A stretch of 45,846 nt of DNA from the IMG/VR virus record IMGVR_UViG_3300019890_000009, positions 1 through 45,846 of that record, one strand, 5' to 3'. Below, in pieces: positions 13,050-21,241 of this stretch (within the stretch, counting starts at the first letter, position 1; each line of letters starts with the position of its first letter). The notes beneath the pieces are model-generated. The model searched no databases, had not been told where the DNA came from, and worked only from the letters and a program-made list of their open reading frames with translations. Source of the stretch: a virus. Both the position numbers and the translations under genes were made by a program.

Positions 13050-13994
13050 ATGAGTGCCATAGCGCCACCGACAGTGCCTTTGAAGATGCCGGGTAAACCC
13101 CCGGTGCCGGTCAAGCTGCCGCAACTGATTAAGCCCGCGAGCACGAACGCATCAGCCGTGCCAACCAAGCCGGCGAAGGTGTTCACGATCGAGTCGTGGT
13201 CCGACGCCGACGAAGGGGAGAAGATTATCCTCTACGGCAAGAGCGGCATGGGTAAAACCACCCTCGCTTCGATGGCCCCGAACGCGGTGTTCATCGGCCT
13301 GGACGACGGCGGTCGCAAGATTTACCACCCGGTCACGGGTGAACTTATCAAGCGTATCCCCGGCGTGACGACCTTCAGTGATGTTCGCGACGCGCTGCAT
13401 CAGGCGAACCTGTGGCCTGAGAAAGCCACCATCGTGATTGACACGATGACCAAGTTGGAAGCGATCACCGAAGAACACATCATCGGGACGTACAAGAAAT
13501 CGGGTGGCGCTTCGGCCAAGACGATGCGGGACTTCGGCTGGGATGGTCCGGCTCACAACCTGGATTGTACCCGTCTGCTGCTGAGTGATCTGGACGCCCA
13601 TGTGCGTGTCGGTCGCAACGTTATTCTGCTCTGCCAGCTTGCACAGATTCGCGTCGCCAATGCCGAAGGCTTCGACTACCTGGAAGATGGACCCAAGCTC
13701 CAGCACAACAACCAGTACAGCACCCGCACCGAAGTCTGCGAGTGGGCCGACCATGTGCTGCGAATCGGCTATCAGGAAATGCAGGTCGTCAAGGAAGACA
13801 CCAAGGCCAAGGCCGGCAAAGTGACGAGCACCGATTCCGCCCACGTCATCTATAGCGGTGGCGCTCAGCACTTCATGGCCAAGAGCCGGCCCGTGAAAGG
13901 GCATCGCATCCCCACGGCGGTCACGTTTGGCCAGCCGTCCGACAATGCCATCTGGAGTTTTATTTTTGACGGGGCAATCGCCCAGGAGACCTAG
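13050..13994 (+). CDS. RecA-like AAA_24 ATPase, Sak4-type recombinase candidate
   Basis: Walker A LYGKSGMGKTTLA (about 62-74), followed by FIGLDDGGRKI; Walker B ATIVIDTMTKLEA (about 128-140). This RecA-core organisation belongs to the AAA_24 group, which includes phage Sak4 single-strand annealing proteins. The first 40 residues are Pro/Ala-rich. Start ATG follows GGAGA. It lies between the RecB-like nuclease and a GroES-like gene; nuclease plus annealing ATPase plus a DNA-binding partner is a common phage recombination set. Confidence 0.82.
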   Translation: MSAIAPPTVPLKMPGKPPVPVKLPQLIKPASTNASAVPTKPAKVFTIESWSDADEGEKIILYGKSGMGKTTLASMAPNAVFIGLDDGGRKIYHPVTGELIKRIPGVTTFSDVRDALHQANLWPEKATIVIDTMTKLEAITEEHIIGTYKKSGGASAKTMRDFGWDGPAHNLDCTRLLLSDLDAHVRVGRNVILLCQLAQIRVANAEGFDYLEDGPKLQHNNQYSTRTEVCEWADHVLRIGYQEMQVVKEDTKAKAGKVTSTDSAHVIYSGGAQHFMAKSRPVKGHRIPTAVTFGQPSDNAIWSFIFDGAIAQET

Positions 13995-14383
13995 TGATTA
14001 GACCCAGGAATACCCTCGTGCTGTGTGCTTTGATTGAGCAGGCCACGCGGATCATCGGTTCCATCGTGCAGACCACCAACCGCGATGAGTACACCGAAGC
14101 AACTGTGTTGGCGGTGGGACCGGGGAACATTGCTGCTGAGGGTGGACGATCCGACACGGTCGATCTGATCCCCGGCCAGCGAGTCACGATCCTGTACAAG
14201 CAAGTGGATCGCAACAACATTCTGAAGAATGTTGGCATCCCCGTGACCCAGGCGGACGGCAGCGTGGCCTACCTGTACGAGCAGGCCCGCATCATCAGCA
14301 TCAATGCTGATCCTGATCTGAAGCCGTCCCTGGCAAACGAAGGTCGTGCAGGGCGTGTCGTGTCGAGTACGGAGATCAACTGA
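13994..14383 (+). CDS. GroES-like co-chaperonin (Cpn10 fold)
   Basis: GTG start overlapping the last base of the ATPase gene. IRPRNTLVLCALIEQATRIIGSIV, EATVLAVGPGN and LIPGQRVTILYKQ follow the GroES barrel: IRP start, V-L-A-V-G-P-G turn and the G-D-x-V strand. The mobile loop region (about residues 20-36) is present, so it could cap the host GroEL. At 129 residues it exceeds the usual 95 because of an insertion near 55 and a C-terminal extension. Phage GroES-like proteins usually help capsid folding, so its place in a recombination operon is unusual. Confidence 0.72.
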   Translation: MIRPRNTLVLCALIEQATRIIGSIVQTTNRDEYTEATVLAVGPGNIAAEGGRSDTVDLIPGQRVTILYKQVDRNNILKNVGIPVTQADGSVAYLYEQARIISINADPDLKPSLANEGRAGRVVSSTEIN

Positions 14384-14385
14384 TT

Positions 14386-15312
14386 ATGGCAAACAAACTG
14401 GAAAGCAAGGGGACGTACCTGTTCAAGATTATTGAATCAGGTCTCGGCCTCACGAAGAACAACTTCCCCCGCGCCATCATGCGTCTGGCGGCGGTGCAGA
14501 AGTACGTCGAAGACGCACCGGAGATCGCCCACTTCCAGCAGCAGCAGTTGCTGGCCGATGGCAAGCCGGCGTATATTGACTGGACCGCGTTCGGCGAGGA
14601 GACTGTCGAATCGTTCGTCCTGTTCAAAAGCGCCAGCGAGTTTACCAAGGACACGGCGCTGCTGAACTACGAGCAGCTTCAGATCGCCACCGGCTGGGAT
14701 GGCCTGGACTTTGATGCTCTCATCAACGGGTCGCTCGTGGACAAGGTCATCCTGGGTCGGGTGGACTTTGAGTCCTACACCAACCCGGATACCAACAAGA
14801 CGACAGAAGGATTCCGTGTCAAATGGATCGACAAGGCGGATGCAGACCCGAATCGCAGCCTGAAGTCGGTGGACGCCGATCAGGTGAGCAAGCTGTCGGC
14901 CATGCTGAAGATGGGCCTGGGAGCAGCGAAGCCCAAGCCGGCAGCGGCAGCGGCCAAGCCAGCGGCTGCGGTGGCGGTGGCGACCAAGCCCGTCGCGAGC
15001 ACGGCCCCTGCTGTCGCGACTTCGATTTCCCCATCCTCTGTTTCTTCTGCCCCTACGACTTCTAAGCCGCCGAAGGTGAGCAAGAAGAAGGTCGAAGCGC
15101 CGCCGGTCCCGATCGCGATGATCGAGGAGACCACGCAAGACGCCGCTTGGGCGTACGTGATCGAGAACAAGGGCACGGCCACCGATGACGCGGTGACGAA
15201 CGCCTGGATCGCCGCCTGCGAAGTGGTTGGTCCCACCAAGGAGCAGACGGACTTCACTAGCAAAGACTGGTTGAACGTTCGCAATGTCGCTCTCTCGAAG
15301 CTCGTTGCCTGA
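14386..15312 (+). CDS. Probable ssDNA-binding or recombination accessory protein
   Basis: Starts 2 bases after the GroES-like gene with GGAG upstream. Residues 1-165 are a folded beta-rich domain (KGTYLFKIIESGLGLTK, FESYTNPDTNKTTEGFRVKWID); residues 180-250 are a Pro/Ala/Lys/Ser linker; residues 255-308 form a small domain (TQDAAWAYVIENKGTATDD...). Folded domain plus flexible tail next to an AAA_24 recombinase suggests a single-strand binding partner (DUF669-like position), but sequence alone does not prove it. Confidence 0.5.
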   Translation: MANKLESKGTYLFKIIESGLGLTKNNFPRAIMRLAAVQKYVEDAPEIAHFQQQQLLADGKPAYIDWTAFGEETVESFVLFKSASEFTKDTALLNYEQLQIATGWDGLDFDALINGSLVDKVILGRVDFESYTNPDTNKTTEGFRVKWIDKADADPNRSLKSVDADQVSKLSAMLKMGLGAAKPKPAAAAAKPAAAVAVATKPVASTAPAVATSISPSSVSSAPTTSKPPKVSKKKVEAPPVPIAMIEETTQDAAWAYVIENKGTATDDAVTNAWIAACEVVGPTKEQTDFTSKDWLNVRNVALSKLVA

Positions 15313-15329
15313 TCCCTCCTCTCGCACAG

Positions 15330-15403
15330 ACGACTGTAGCCCAATGTAGAGGCACCGCGATACAAAGCGGCCAAGCTGCGGGTTCAATCCTCGCCAGTCG
15401 TCC
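15330..15403 (+). tRNA. tRNA-like element with 8-base anticodon loop
   Basis: Perfect 7-bp acceptor ACGACTG/CAGTCGT, D stem GCC/GGC, T arm GCGGG-TTCAATC-CTCGC with one G-U. The anticodon stem is only CCGC/GCGG with the 8-base loop GATACAAA; if the T is U33 the anticodon is ACA (Cys codon UGU). The variable segment is 7 bases. No CCA is encoded. It lies in the 97-base gap between two rightward genes, so RNase P/Z cleavage there would separate their messages. Confidence 0.55.
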
Positions 15404-15409
15404 TTCCCC

Positions 15410-17722
15410 ATGAACAAGTTTGTAAGGCTACTCGAAGCCTTTCAGGGTAACGCATACCCAGCCATGATTGCCGACTTGGCAGATCACCTGGGTGTGTCCG
15501 CAGACTCTGTAAGGCGATTGGCGCTCGGGTGGGCACCCATCGTCACCTTCAAGAAAGCAAAGAGCTTTCAGGGGTGGTGGGCGATACCCGAGCGGGACGC
15601 CGATGCTAACCCCATTGGACTTTCATTGCGATCACAGGATGATTGCAAGGTCACATACCCAGGGAGCAAACGTGGTTTAGTTTACGAAGTCAACCCGAAT
15701 CACCGTGGGGGCGAAAAGGGGTATAGCTCCGGCGCTCACAACTGGGTTCGCACAATGGACGCCGGGCAACTGTGCCCCGTCTGCGGGAAGCCAGATGGCT
15801 GCGTGCTCTCGGCCGACAACGTCGCCGACCCCAAGGCCGCGATCTGCATTCGCGTGAAGTCCGAACGACCGATGCGTTTTGGCTTCCTGCACATCCGCAA
15901 AGCGGAAGGCAACCTGAGCAATGCGTCGGCGCTCATCGACGGCAAAGAGCCGGTCGTTGTCGTCGAGGGGTTCAGCGATACCTGCGTGGCGCTGGACCTG
16001 GGATTCCGCGGCGTGGGTCGTCCCAACGATCTGGCGTGCATGGACGTTCTCCGTGACCTGGTGCGGGCACAGCCCGTCATCATCGTCGGGGAGAACGATC
16101 GAAAGGCGGATGGTCGGGAGCCGGGCAAAGAGGGGATGATCGCCGCGTTCCAGACCCTGAAGACGGTCTGCCGTGACGTGACGATGGTGATGCCGCCGGA
16201 GCACGTAAAGGACTTGCGGTCCTGGAAGAACAAGTATGGCCTCACGCGCGATCAGTTCCTCAAGTTCGTCGAGGAGCACGGCCAGAAGCGGGTAGACTCC
16301 ACCCTCATTGTCGATGACCGACCGACCACGATCGCCCGTTCCTTCCTTGATGAACGCTACCGGCTGGTCAGCCGCTACATCCTGCGGCGCTGGGAGGAAA
16401 CCTTCTATCGCTACAACGGGATGAAGTACGCGCCGTTGAAGAAGGAAGAATTCATTCAACCGATATACAACTGGGCATATGACAGAATTGTTCAGCGGGT
16501 TGACTCCAAGGGGAACATCAAACTCGAACCCCTCGTCGCTGATAATACCTTAATTGCGAATCTCACGCAAGCAGTTATCGCCGAGACGTTAGTACCTTCG
16601 CGGAAGATTCCGGTCTGGATCAATGGGGCAAGCGGCCCCGATCCGCGTGATTGTATCGTCTTTTCCAATGGCATCCTGAACGTGCCGGCTTTCCTAACGG
16701 GTGACAACGACGCCCTGCTCGATCCAACGCCTGATCTGTTCACGACTGCGGCTCTCCCGTTTGCGTTCGATCCTACAGCGAAGTGCCCTGCGTGGGAATC
16801 TTTTCTGCACTCGTCTTTGGGTGATGACCCCGACAAGATCAATCTACTTCAGGAATGGATCGGGTATGTTCTCACGAGTGATACAAGCTTTCAGAAAATG
16901 CTTTACATGCGCGGCCCCACCGCCTCCGGCAAAGGTCGTATTCTGGAAGTGCTCTCGGCATTGGTTGGAGAGGAACAAGCCTGCGACACCAGCTTCTCTG
17001 ATCTCTCCGGCGGCTTCGGTCTTGCTCCCCTGGTTGGAAAACTTCTCTGCACCATCGGTGATGCCCGTGCTCCACGCGATGGAACAGCCATGCGGGGACT
17101 TGAACTGCTGCTTAACATTGTTGGAAACGACGGCGTCCAGATCAACCGAAAGCATAAGGACCAACTCGAACGGCATATTCTTACTGCTCGGATTACCATT
17201 GCCTCAAATGAAATCCTGGATGTGCCGGATCATGCCGGCGCTCTGATCCGCCGGTTAAACCTTCTGGAATTCACCCGCAGCTTCAAGGACAAACCGGATC
17301 GCCTGCTGCCAGACAAGCTGGCGATGGAGACTGCGGGCATCGCCGTGTGGGCGTTGGAAGGACTTCGCCGGCTTCGCGCCAATGGGACGTTCACCGTGCC
17401 GGTTAGCAGTCATGAAGCGCTGCTCGAATGGCGAACGGCCACCAGCCCGGTTGCGGCGTTCCTCGAAGAATGCACTGATCAGGATAACGACGGCGAAGTG
17501 TTGAAGGATCAGTTGTTTGATAGCTGGGTGGGCTGGAGCACCGAGCGGCGAATCCGGCAGGAGACCAAGAGTCGGTTCTATGAACGGTTGCGATCCAACG
17601 CCATCTACGCCATCAGTGCTACTTACGAAAAGGGAGGGCACAAGTACAGCGTGTTCAAAGGTTTGAAGTTGAAGAAATGGGCCGCTGCCAAGTTCGGCGG
17701 TAACCCGGTTGGGAGACAATAG
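15410..17722 (+). CDS. DNA primase-helicase, TOPRIM plus D5/SF3 helicase
   Basis: Replicative primase fused to a helicase. The N-terminus (residues 15-45) looks like a helix-turn-helix; a zinc ribbon follows (CPVCGKPDGCVLS, about 122-134). TOPRIM signature VVVVEGFSDT (about 182-191) with GENDRKADG later. A D5_N-like linker leads to the SF3 helicase: Walker A MRGPTASGKGRILE (about 499-512), Walker B region LLCTIGDARAPRDG, sensor LTARITIASNEI and arginine finger RRLNLLEF. A short winged-helix region ends the protein. Start ATG lies 7 bases after a tRNA-like element and lacks a clear ribosome site. Confidence 0.88.
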   Translation: MNKFVRLLEAFQGNAYPAMIADLADHLGVSADSVRRLALGWAPIVTFKKAKSFQGWWAIPERDADANPIGLSLRSQDDCKVTYPGSKRGLVYEVNPNHRGGEKGYSSGAHNWVRTMDAGQLCPVCGKPDGCVLSADNVADPKAAICIRVKSERPMRFGFLHIRKAEGNLSNASALIDGKEPVVVVEGFSDTCVALDLGFRGVGRPNDLACMDVLRDLVRAQPVIIVGENDRKADGREPGKEGMIAAFQTLKTVCRDVTMVMPPEHVKDLRSWKNKYGLTRDQFLKFVEEHGQKRVDSTLIVDDRPTTIARSFLDERYRLVSRYILRRWEETFYRYNGMKYAPLKKEEFIQPIYNWAYDRIVQRVDSKGNIKLEPLVADNTLIANLTQAVIAETLVPSRKIPVWINGASGPDPRDCIVFSNGILNVPAFLTGDNDALLDPTPDLFTTAALPFAFDPTAKCPAWESFLHSSLGDDPDKINLLQEWIGYVLTSDTSFQKMLYMRGPTASGKGRILEVLSALVGEEQACDTSFSDLSGGFGLAPLVGKLLCTIGDARAPRDGTAMRGLELLLNIVGNDGVQINRKHKDQLERHILTARITIASNEILDVPDHAGALIRRLNLLEFTRSFKDKPDRLLPDKLAMETAGIAVWALEGLRRLRANGTFTVPVSSHEALLEWRTATSPVAAFLEECTDQDNDGEVLKDQLFDSWVGWSTERRIRQETKSRFYERLRSNAIYAISATYEKGGHKYSVFKGLKLKKWAAAKFGGNPVGRQ

Positions 17723-17727
17723 AGACT

Positions 17728-18702
17728 ATGAATCATTCAGACGTGCAGGATAACTTCTCGACAGGCGCAAAGCGGGACACCCAACAGGGCAAGCTCCGCT
17801 ACGACCTGATCTCGCCGCTGGCCCTCACCCGCCTCGCTGAGATTTATACCCAAGGTGCTGAACACTATGGCGATCGGAACTGGGAAAAGGGAATGCCCTT
17901 CACCCGCGTGCTCGCCAGTCTGGAACGTCACCTGATGGCGTTCAAGCTCGGCAAGGTGGATGAAGATCATCTGGCGCAGATGGTGTGGAACGGCTTCGCG
18001 CTGCTTCACTTCCAGGAACAGATCGCCAACGGCCACCTGCCGGCGACGCTGGATGACACGCCCAACTACGCCAGCAAGTATGAATTGCCCCAGGAAACGC
18101 CCCAAGATTTTGTTGAGCAGGCGATTCAGGACTCCACTTGCGAACAGTTTGTATTCAATAACCCCAAGCGACAGGGCTTGTACGAGCATCTGTTTATCCT
18201 GGGATGCCCCGCCAAAGTCGCCGAGCAGATCGTTGGCGGCACAACCTTCAGCGATGGTGAACTGCTCCGCGAAGACACCGAGGCCCATCGCCCGTTTGTC
18301 TACATCGCCGGCCCGATGCGCGGGTACGAGTCATTTAACTTCCCGGCGTTTGATAAGGCCCGCGATACCTTCCTGGGCATGGGCTTCAACGTCATCAGCC
18401 CTGCCGACATTGATCGCTACGGCAACCCCAACGCCTCCGACACCGCGCAGGACGTGAACGATCAGACCGTGTTTGTGCTCCGCGATTTCTGGTCGAACTT
18501 CTTCATCGCCAAGGAAGGCCATGAGCAGGGGGGCATCGTGTTGCTGCCCGGCTGGACCAAGAGCGTTGGCGCTTCCGGGGAATTCTTTCTGACGCAGTGG
18601 CTGAAGCTGCGGGCGTACAAGCCCTACGGCGGCGACTACTACAACGCCAAGCATGAATTCGCCCTCGCCAACGCCCTCGCCACGCCCATCCTGAGCATCT
18701 AG
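17728..18702 (+). CDS. dATP/dGTP pyrophosphohydrolase-like domain fused to DUF4406
   Basis: Residues 10-110 (GAKRDTQQGKLRYDLISPLAL, YTQGAEHYGDRNWEKGM, LERHLMAFKLGKVDEDHLAQMVWN) match the dATP/dGTP diphosphohydrolase N-terminal family, an all-alpha NTP pyrophosphatase-like group with E/D metal ligands. Residues 188-324 (FVYIAGPMRGYESFNFPAFDKA..., WTKSVGASGEF) match DUF4406, a nucleoside 2-deoxyribosyltransferase-like fold. Combining both in one chain suggests a nucleotide-pool enzyme. No PurZ-type adenylosuccinate synthetase is present, so Z-base synthesis is not indicated. Confidence 0.75.
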   Translation: MNHSDVQDNFSTGAKRDTQQGKLRYDLISPLALTRLAEIYTQGAEHYGDRNWEKGMPFTRVLASLERHLMAFKLGKVDEDHLAQMVWNGFALLHFQEQIANGHLPATLDDTPNYASKYELPQETPQDFVEQAIQDSTCEQFVFNNPKRQGLYEHLFILGCPAKVAEQIVGGTTFSDGELLREDTEAHRPFVYIAGPMRGYESFNFPAFDKARDTFLGMGFNVISPADIDRYGNPNASDTAQDVNDQTVFVLRDFWSNFFIAKEGHEQGGIVLLPGWTKSVGASGEFFLTQWLKLRAYKPYGGDYYNAKHEFALANALATPILSI

Positions 18703-18803
18703 CTCCGGTCGTAATAATCCTAACTACAAGCACGGACGCGACGCGGGCCGCAATCGCCGCGACTACATGCGGGCATGGTATGCGGCCAAGAAAGAATTTG
18801 CTC
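18703..18803 (+). pseudogene. Possible remnant of a small phage ORF
   Basis: In one frame this gap encodes GRNNPNYKHGRDAGRNRRDYMR followed by AWYAAKKEFAHV and a stop, a basic helical sequence of a kind seen in small phage proteins, but no start codon precedes most of it. It may be a decayed gene or a C-terminal tail lost from the upstream gene by a frameshift. Confidence 0.3.
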
Positions 18804-19523
18804 ATGTCTAAGGTTTTAGTAGTGGGGGACATTCACGAGCCGGTCAGCCACCCAGGTTATCTGTCGTTCTGCCGTGATCTGCGGGACGAGCACCAGTGTG
18901 ACGCCACGATGTTCATCGGGGATGTGTGCGACTGGCACGCGATCAGCTTCCACGCGCATCATCCTGATGCTCCCGGCCCCAAGGATGAATATGAACTGGC
19001 CGCACAGCGGGTGGGGCGGTGGCATCGGAACTTTCCGAACGCCAGCGTCTGCATCGGCAATCACGATGAGCGCCTGATTCGTCTGGCCGAGACGGTGAAT
19101 ATCCCCAGCCGCTTCCTTCGCGACTACAAGGATATCTGGAAGACGCCGGGCTGGAAATGGGGCACCGATCACATGATCGATGACGTGTTCTACTTCCACG
19201 GCACCGGCACCGGCGGGCTGCACCCGGCGTTCAACTCGATGATGAAGCAGTTGATGAGCGTCGTGCAGGGGCACATTCACTCTGCCGCCGGCATCAAGTG
19301 GCGGGCCAATCGCGATCGTCGAACCTTCGGTATGGATACCGGCTGCGGGGTTGACGATCGGGCCGTGGCGTTTGCCTACGGTCATCACTCACAGATTCGT
19401 TCCATCCTGTCGGCAGGGGTTGTCATTGATGGCATCCCGCAGCATTTCATCATGCCCTGCGGACCCGGCGAGAAATATAACCGCCGGAAATTCAAGAGCC
19501 ATAAGCTCAGAAAGTTCTCCTAA
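18804..19523 (+). CDS. Calcineurin-like metallophosphoesterase
   Basis: Metal-ligand motifs are complete and in order: VVGDIHEP (residues 7-14), MFIGDVCDWH (about 36-45), CIGNHDERL (about 84-92), YFHGTG and VQGHIHSAAG (about 153-162). These coordinate two metals for phosphodiester hydrolysis; the substrate cannot be told. ATG at 18804 with GAAAG upstream is preferred to the Met at 18780, whose first residues (MRPRKNLL) have no ribosome site. Confidence 0.88.
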   Translation: MSKVLVVGDIHEPVSHPGYLSFCRDLRDEHQCDATMFIGDVCDWHAISFHAHHPDAPGPKDEYELAAQRVGRWHRNFPNASVCIGNHDERLIRLAETVNIPSRFLRDYKDIWKTPGWKWGTDHMIDDVFYFHGTGTGGLHPAFNSMMKQLMSVVQGHIHSAAGIKWRANRDRRTFGMDTGCGVDDRAVAFAYGHHSQIRSILSAGVVIDGIPQHFIMPCGPGEKYNRRKFKSHKLRKFS

Positions 19524-20047
19524 TGAAAGACTGGTTACTTCGTGTTCTCTTTGCAATCTGGTGCCTGGGCGCTTCGGCAGGTTTGATTCTCGCCTGTGGG
19601 GGTTGCCAGCCCTCGGCGGTACGGCAGAAGGTAACGACTATCGCCAACCGGGGGACGGTCAATGACGCCCTGGGGGAGTCCGACCCGCTTCGCCACCCTA
19701 TCAAAGCCATTACCGCGTATGTGAAGAAATTCGAGAAGCCGCTCATCACGCTGACGGTGATCGCGGTGGTGGCGCTGGGCGTGGGGATCGGCCTGTACTT
19801 CACCCCGTTGTCCTGGATCAGCACCATTCTGGTGCCGGTAGCGGGATCAGTCGCAGCCGTGTCGTTCACTGGCTTAGTATCGCTGCCGGTGTTTCCGTGG
19901 TTTGCGTTGGGGCTTATTGCACTTGGCGTATCGCTCGTGATCTATGAGTTGTACTACACCAAGAGCCTGCCCGGTGCGATCACGGCCCTCAAGTCCCTGT
20001 TCGGGTTCAAGTCCACCCCGACAACGGTTCAGTTGACGCACACATGA
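19523..20047 (+). CDS. Membrane protein with lipoprotein-like signal
   Basis: Start overlaps the previous stop. Residues 1-28 form a signal sequence ending LILACGGC, compatible with a lipobox and lipidation at a Cys near 25 or 28. Two or three transmembrane segments follow (LITLTVIAVVALGVGIGLYF, about 75-94; LVPVAGSVAAVSFTGLVSL; FALGLIALGVSLVIYELYY). Function unknown; membrane remodelling, superinfection exclusion or a lysis role are possible. Confidence 0.6.
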   Translation: MKDWLLRVLFAIWCLGASAGLILACGGCQPSAVRQKVTTIANRGTVNDALGESDPLRHPIKAITAYVKKFEKPLITLTVIAVVALGVGIGLYFTPLSWISTILVPVAGSVAAVSFTGLVSLPVFPWFALGLIALGVSLVIYELYYTKSLPGAITALKSLFGFKSTPTTVQLTHT

Positions 20048-20130
20048 AGATCACGCTGCCTGATCTATTGTACCTCGTCGGTTCGTTGTGCTTCGTCGCG
20101 GGCACCTTAGTCAACGCGGCACGGAGATAA
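20044..20130 (+). CDS. Tiny membrane peptide (28 aa)
   Basis: ATG overlaps the previous stop as ATGA. Residues 8-24 (LLYLVGSLCFVAGTLVN) would span the membrane, and it ends in RR. The next gene starts 2 bases after its stop with GGAG inside its final codons. Confidence 0.45.
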   Translation: MKITLPDLLYLVGSLCFVAGTLVNAARR

Positions 20131-20132
20131 AT

Positions 20133-20426
20133 ATGAAGAAGAAAAAACCCAAGCTCGCGGAATTGTTCAAGTGTCAATCGGTCAAGCAGATCGTCGCTCT
20201 GCTGAAGCGATACGGAATCAGAGGCAAACTAAACAACGGCTGCGATTGTCCCCTATCCAACTTTGCCAAGAAGTGCGGCGTGAAGAAACCCTCGGTCCTA
20301 ACCCGCGGGTGTTGCAAGTCTTTCGATGCAGTATATGGACACAAAATCATCTTCGGTGAAAGCATGATCCGTGAGAAGTTTATCCGCAGGTTCGACGAGG
20401 GCAAGCTCCCCGAACTGGTTGCCTAA
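20133..20426 (+). CDS. Small basic Cys-containing protein (97 aa)
   Basis: ATG at 20133 is preferred over an upstream frame start because GGAG lies 7 bases before it. The first residues are MKKKKPKLAELFK; NNGCDCPLSNFAKKCG and TRGCCKSFDAVYG hold five cysteines. No family is recognised; compact metal binding or a disulfide fold is possible. Confidence 0.6.
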   Translation: MKKKKPKLAELFKCQSVKQIVALLKRYGIRGKLNNGCDCPLSNFAKKCGVKKPSVLTRGCCKSFDAVYGHKIIFGESMIREKFIRRFDEGKLPELVA

Positions 20427-20698
20427 TGAAGATTTTCCGCACACGACAAGACGTGATTGACTTCGCGACGGGGAACGCTCCCACCCGTGCCTGTCAGCGG
20501 CAGATGGAAACCCAAGGGGAGCTATCAGTCTTCGGGGGCGTCACATCCCCCGAGGGCTTTCCCGGCTGGCTCGTTCGGGTCAACCGGAAGTGGCAGATCG
20601 GCATTTGGCTCGACGCCGCTTCACAAAAAATCAGCGTGACTTATCCGACTCAGGAAATTCCCGATGCAGCCAAGCTGATCAAAGGACCGATGCTATGA
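20426..20698 (+). CDS. Hypothetical protein (90 aa)
   Basis: Start overlaps the previous stop (TAATG) and the stop overlaps the next start (ATGA). Beta-rich middle (GELSVFGGVTSPEGFPG, RKWQIGIWLDAASQKISVTY). No family is recognised. Confidence 0.6.
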   Translation: MKIFRTRQDVIDFATGNAPTRACQRQMETQGELSVFGGVTSPEGFPGWLVRVNRKWQIGIWLDAASQKISVTYPTQEIPDAAKLIKGPML

Positions 20699-21003
20699 GC
20701 AAGGAAATTAAAACGGCACAGATTCCGGCCTATCTGTGGGAAAAATACCGGCTGCGGGTTTCGCGACAGACAGTCTATAACTGGATGAGCAAAGGGCTGC
20801 GCGGCGAGACGCTGCCCTACACGGTGATCGACAACCGCCAGACGGCGCGGTTTCCCGGCACTCGTCGAACGACAGAGGAACAGTTAGATGCGTTTTTACA
20901 GCGTTGTGGAATCAAACTCCCCTACCTTGACCGTGGCAACGATTGGGCTGGCCCGTCTGAAGATGTTGATTCAGAACAAGATGGAGGTTCGCTGGAGTCG
21001 TGA
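20695..21003 (+). CDS. Excisionase/MerR-like helix-turn-helix protein (102 aa)
   Basis: ATGA overlap with the previous gene. YRLRVSRQTVYNWMSKGLRGETLPYTVIDNRQTARFPGTRRTTEEQLDAFLQR (about 19-70) follows the winged-helix excisionase pattern, where the helix after SRQTVYNW reads DNA and the wing (RQTARFPG) contacts the groove. No integrase was found, so it is more likely a regulator or DNA architectural protein here than a true excisionase. Confidence 0.65.
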   Translation: MSKEIKTAQIPAYLWEKYRLRVSRQTVYNWMSKGLRGETLPYTVIDNRQTARFPGTRRTTEEQLDAFLQRCGIKLPYLDRGNDWAGPSEDVDSEQDGGSLES

Positions 21004-21241
21004 CGGGGAAGTGCGGGTCGTCCCGCTGCACATCCTTCGCAACGTCTACTACGGTTTTAAGGATGGGATGAAACAAGTAGAGCCTCACCGCTTGGGTGAG
21101 GCTCTGGCTCATGCACATACGATCAAGTGGGAACAGACGCTTCCGCTACCCGACGCTCCAGTGGAAGTGGTTTTTAATCCACGACCAGCCGCCGGCGAGT
21201 ACGCCCGCAAGCGCCGTACTGAAGACGGCGTAACCCGCTAG
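20888..21241 (+). CDS. Last rightward gene, hypothetical (117 aa)
   Basis: ATG at 20888 has AGAGGA about 8 bases upstream, within the end of the previous gene (116-base overlap). Later starts at 20963 or 20981 have poorer ribosome sites. The middle, RWSRDGEVRVVPLHILRNVYYGFKDGMKQ, looks protein-like. Its final 32 codons overlap, on the other strand, the end of the leftward holin-like gene, and it spans a strong hairpin at 21079-21105. Confidence 0.45.
   Translation: MRFYSVVESNSPTLTVATIGLARLKMLIQNKMEVRWSRDGEVRVVPLHILRNVYYGFKDGMKQVEPHRLGEALAHAHTIKWEQTLPLPDAPVEVVFNPRPAAGEYARKRRTEDGVTR
21079..21105 (-). terminator. Perfect hairpin at the convergence, leftward terminator candidate
   Basis: AGAGCCTCACC (21079-21089) pairs with GGTGAGGCTCT (21095-21105), 11 bp with a 5-base loop. 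Leftward transcripts meet it 41 bases after the last late stop, followed by ACTTGTTTC. It lies within the rightward frame. Confidence 0.6.

Noticed and set aside
14437-15417. 326-codon frame on the minus strand
   Set aside because: Antisense to the 308-residue gene; composition is dominated by Arg/Gly/Leu and it crosses a tRNA-like element.
17728-18702. Z-genome (diaminopurine) pathway suggested by the dATP/dGTP pyrophosphohydrolase domain
   Set aside because: No PurZ-like adenylosuccinate synthetase or DatZ-type HD phosphohydrolase was found anywhere in the window.
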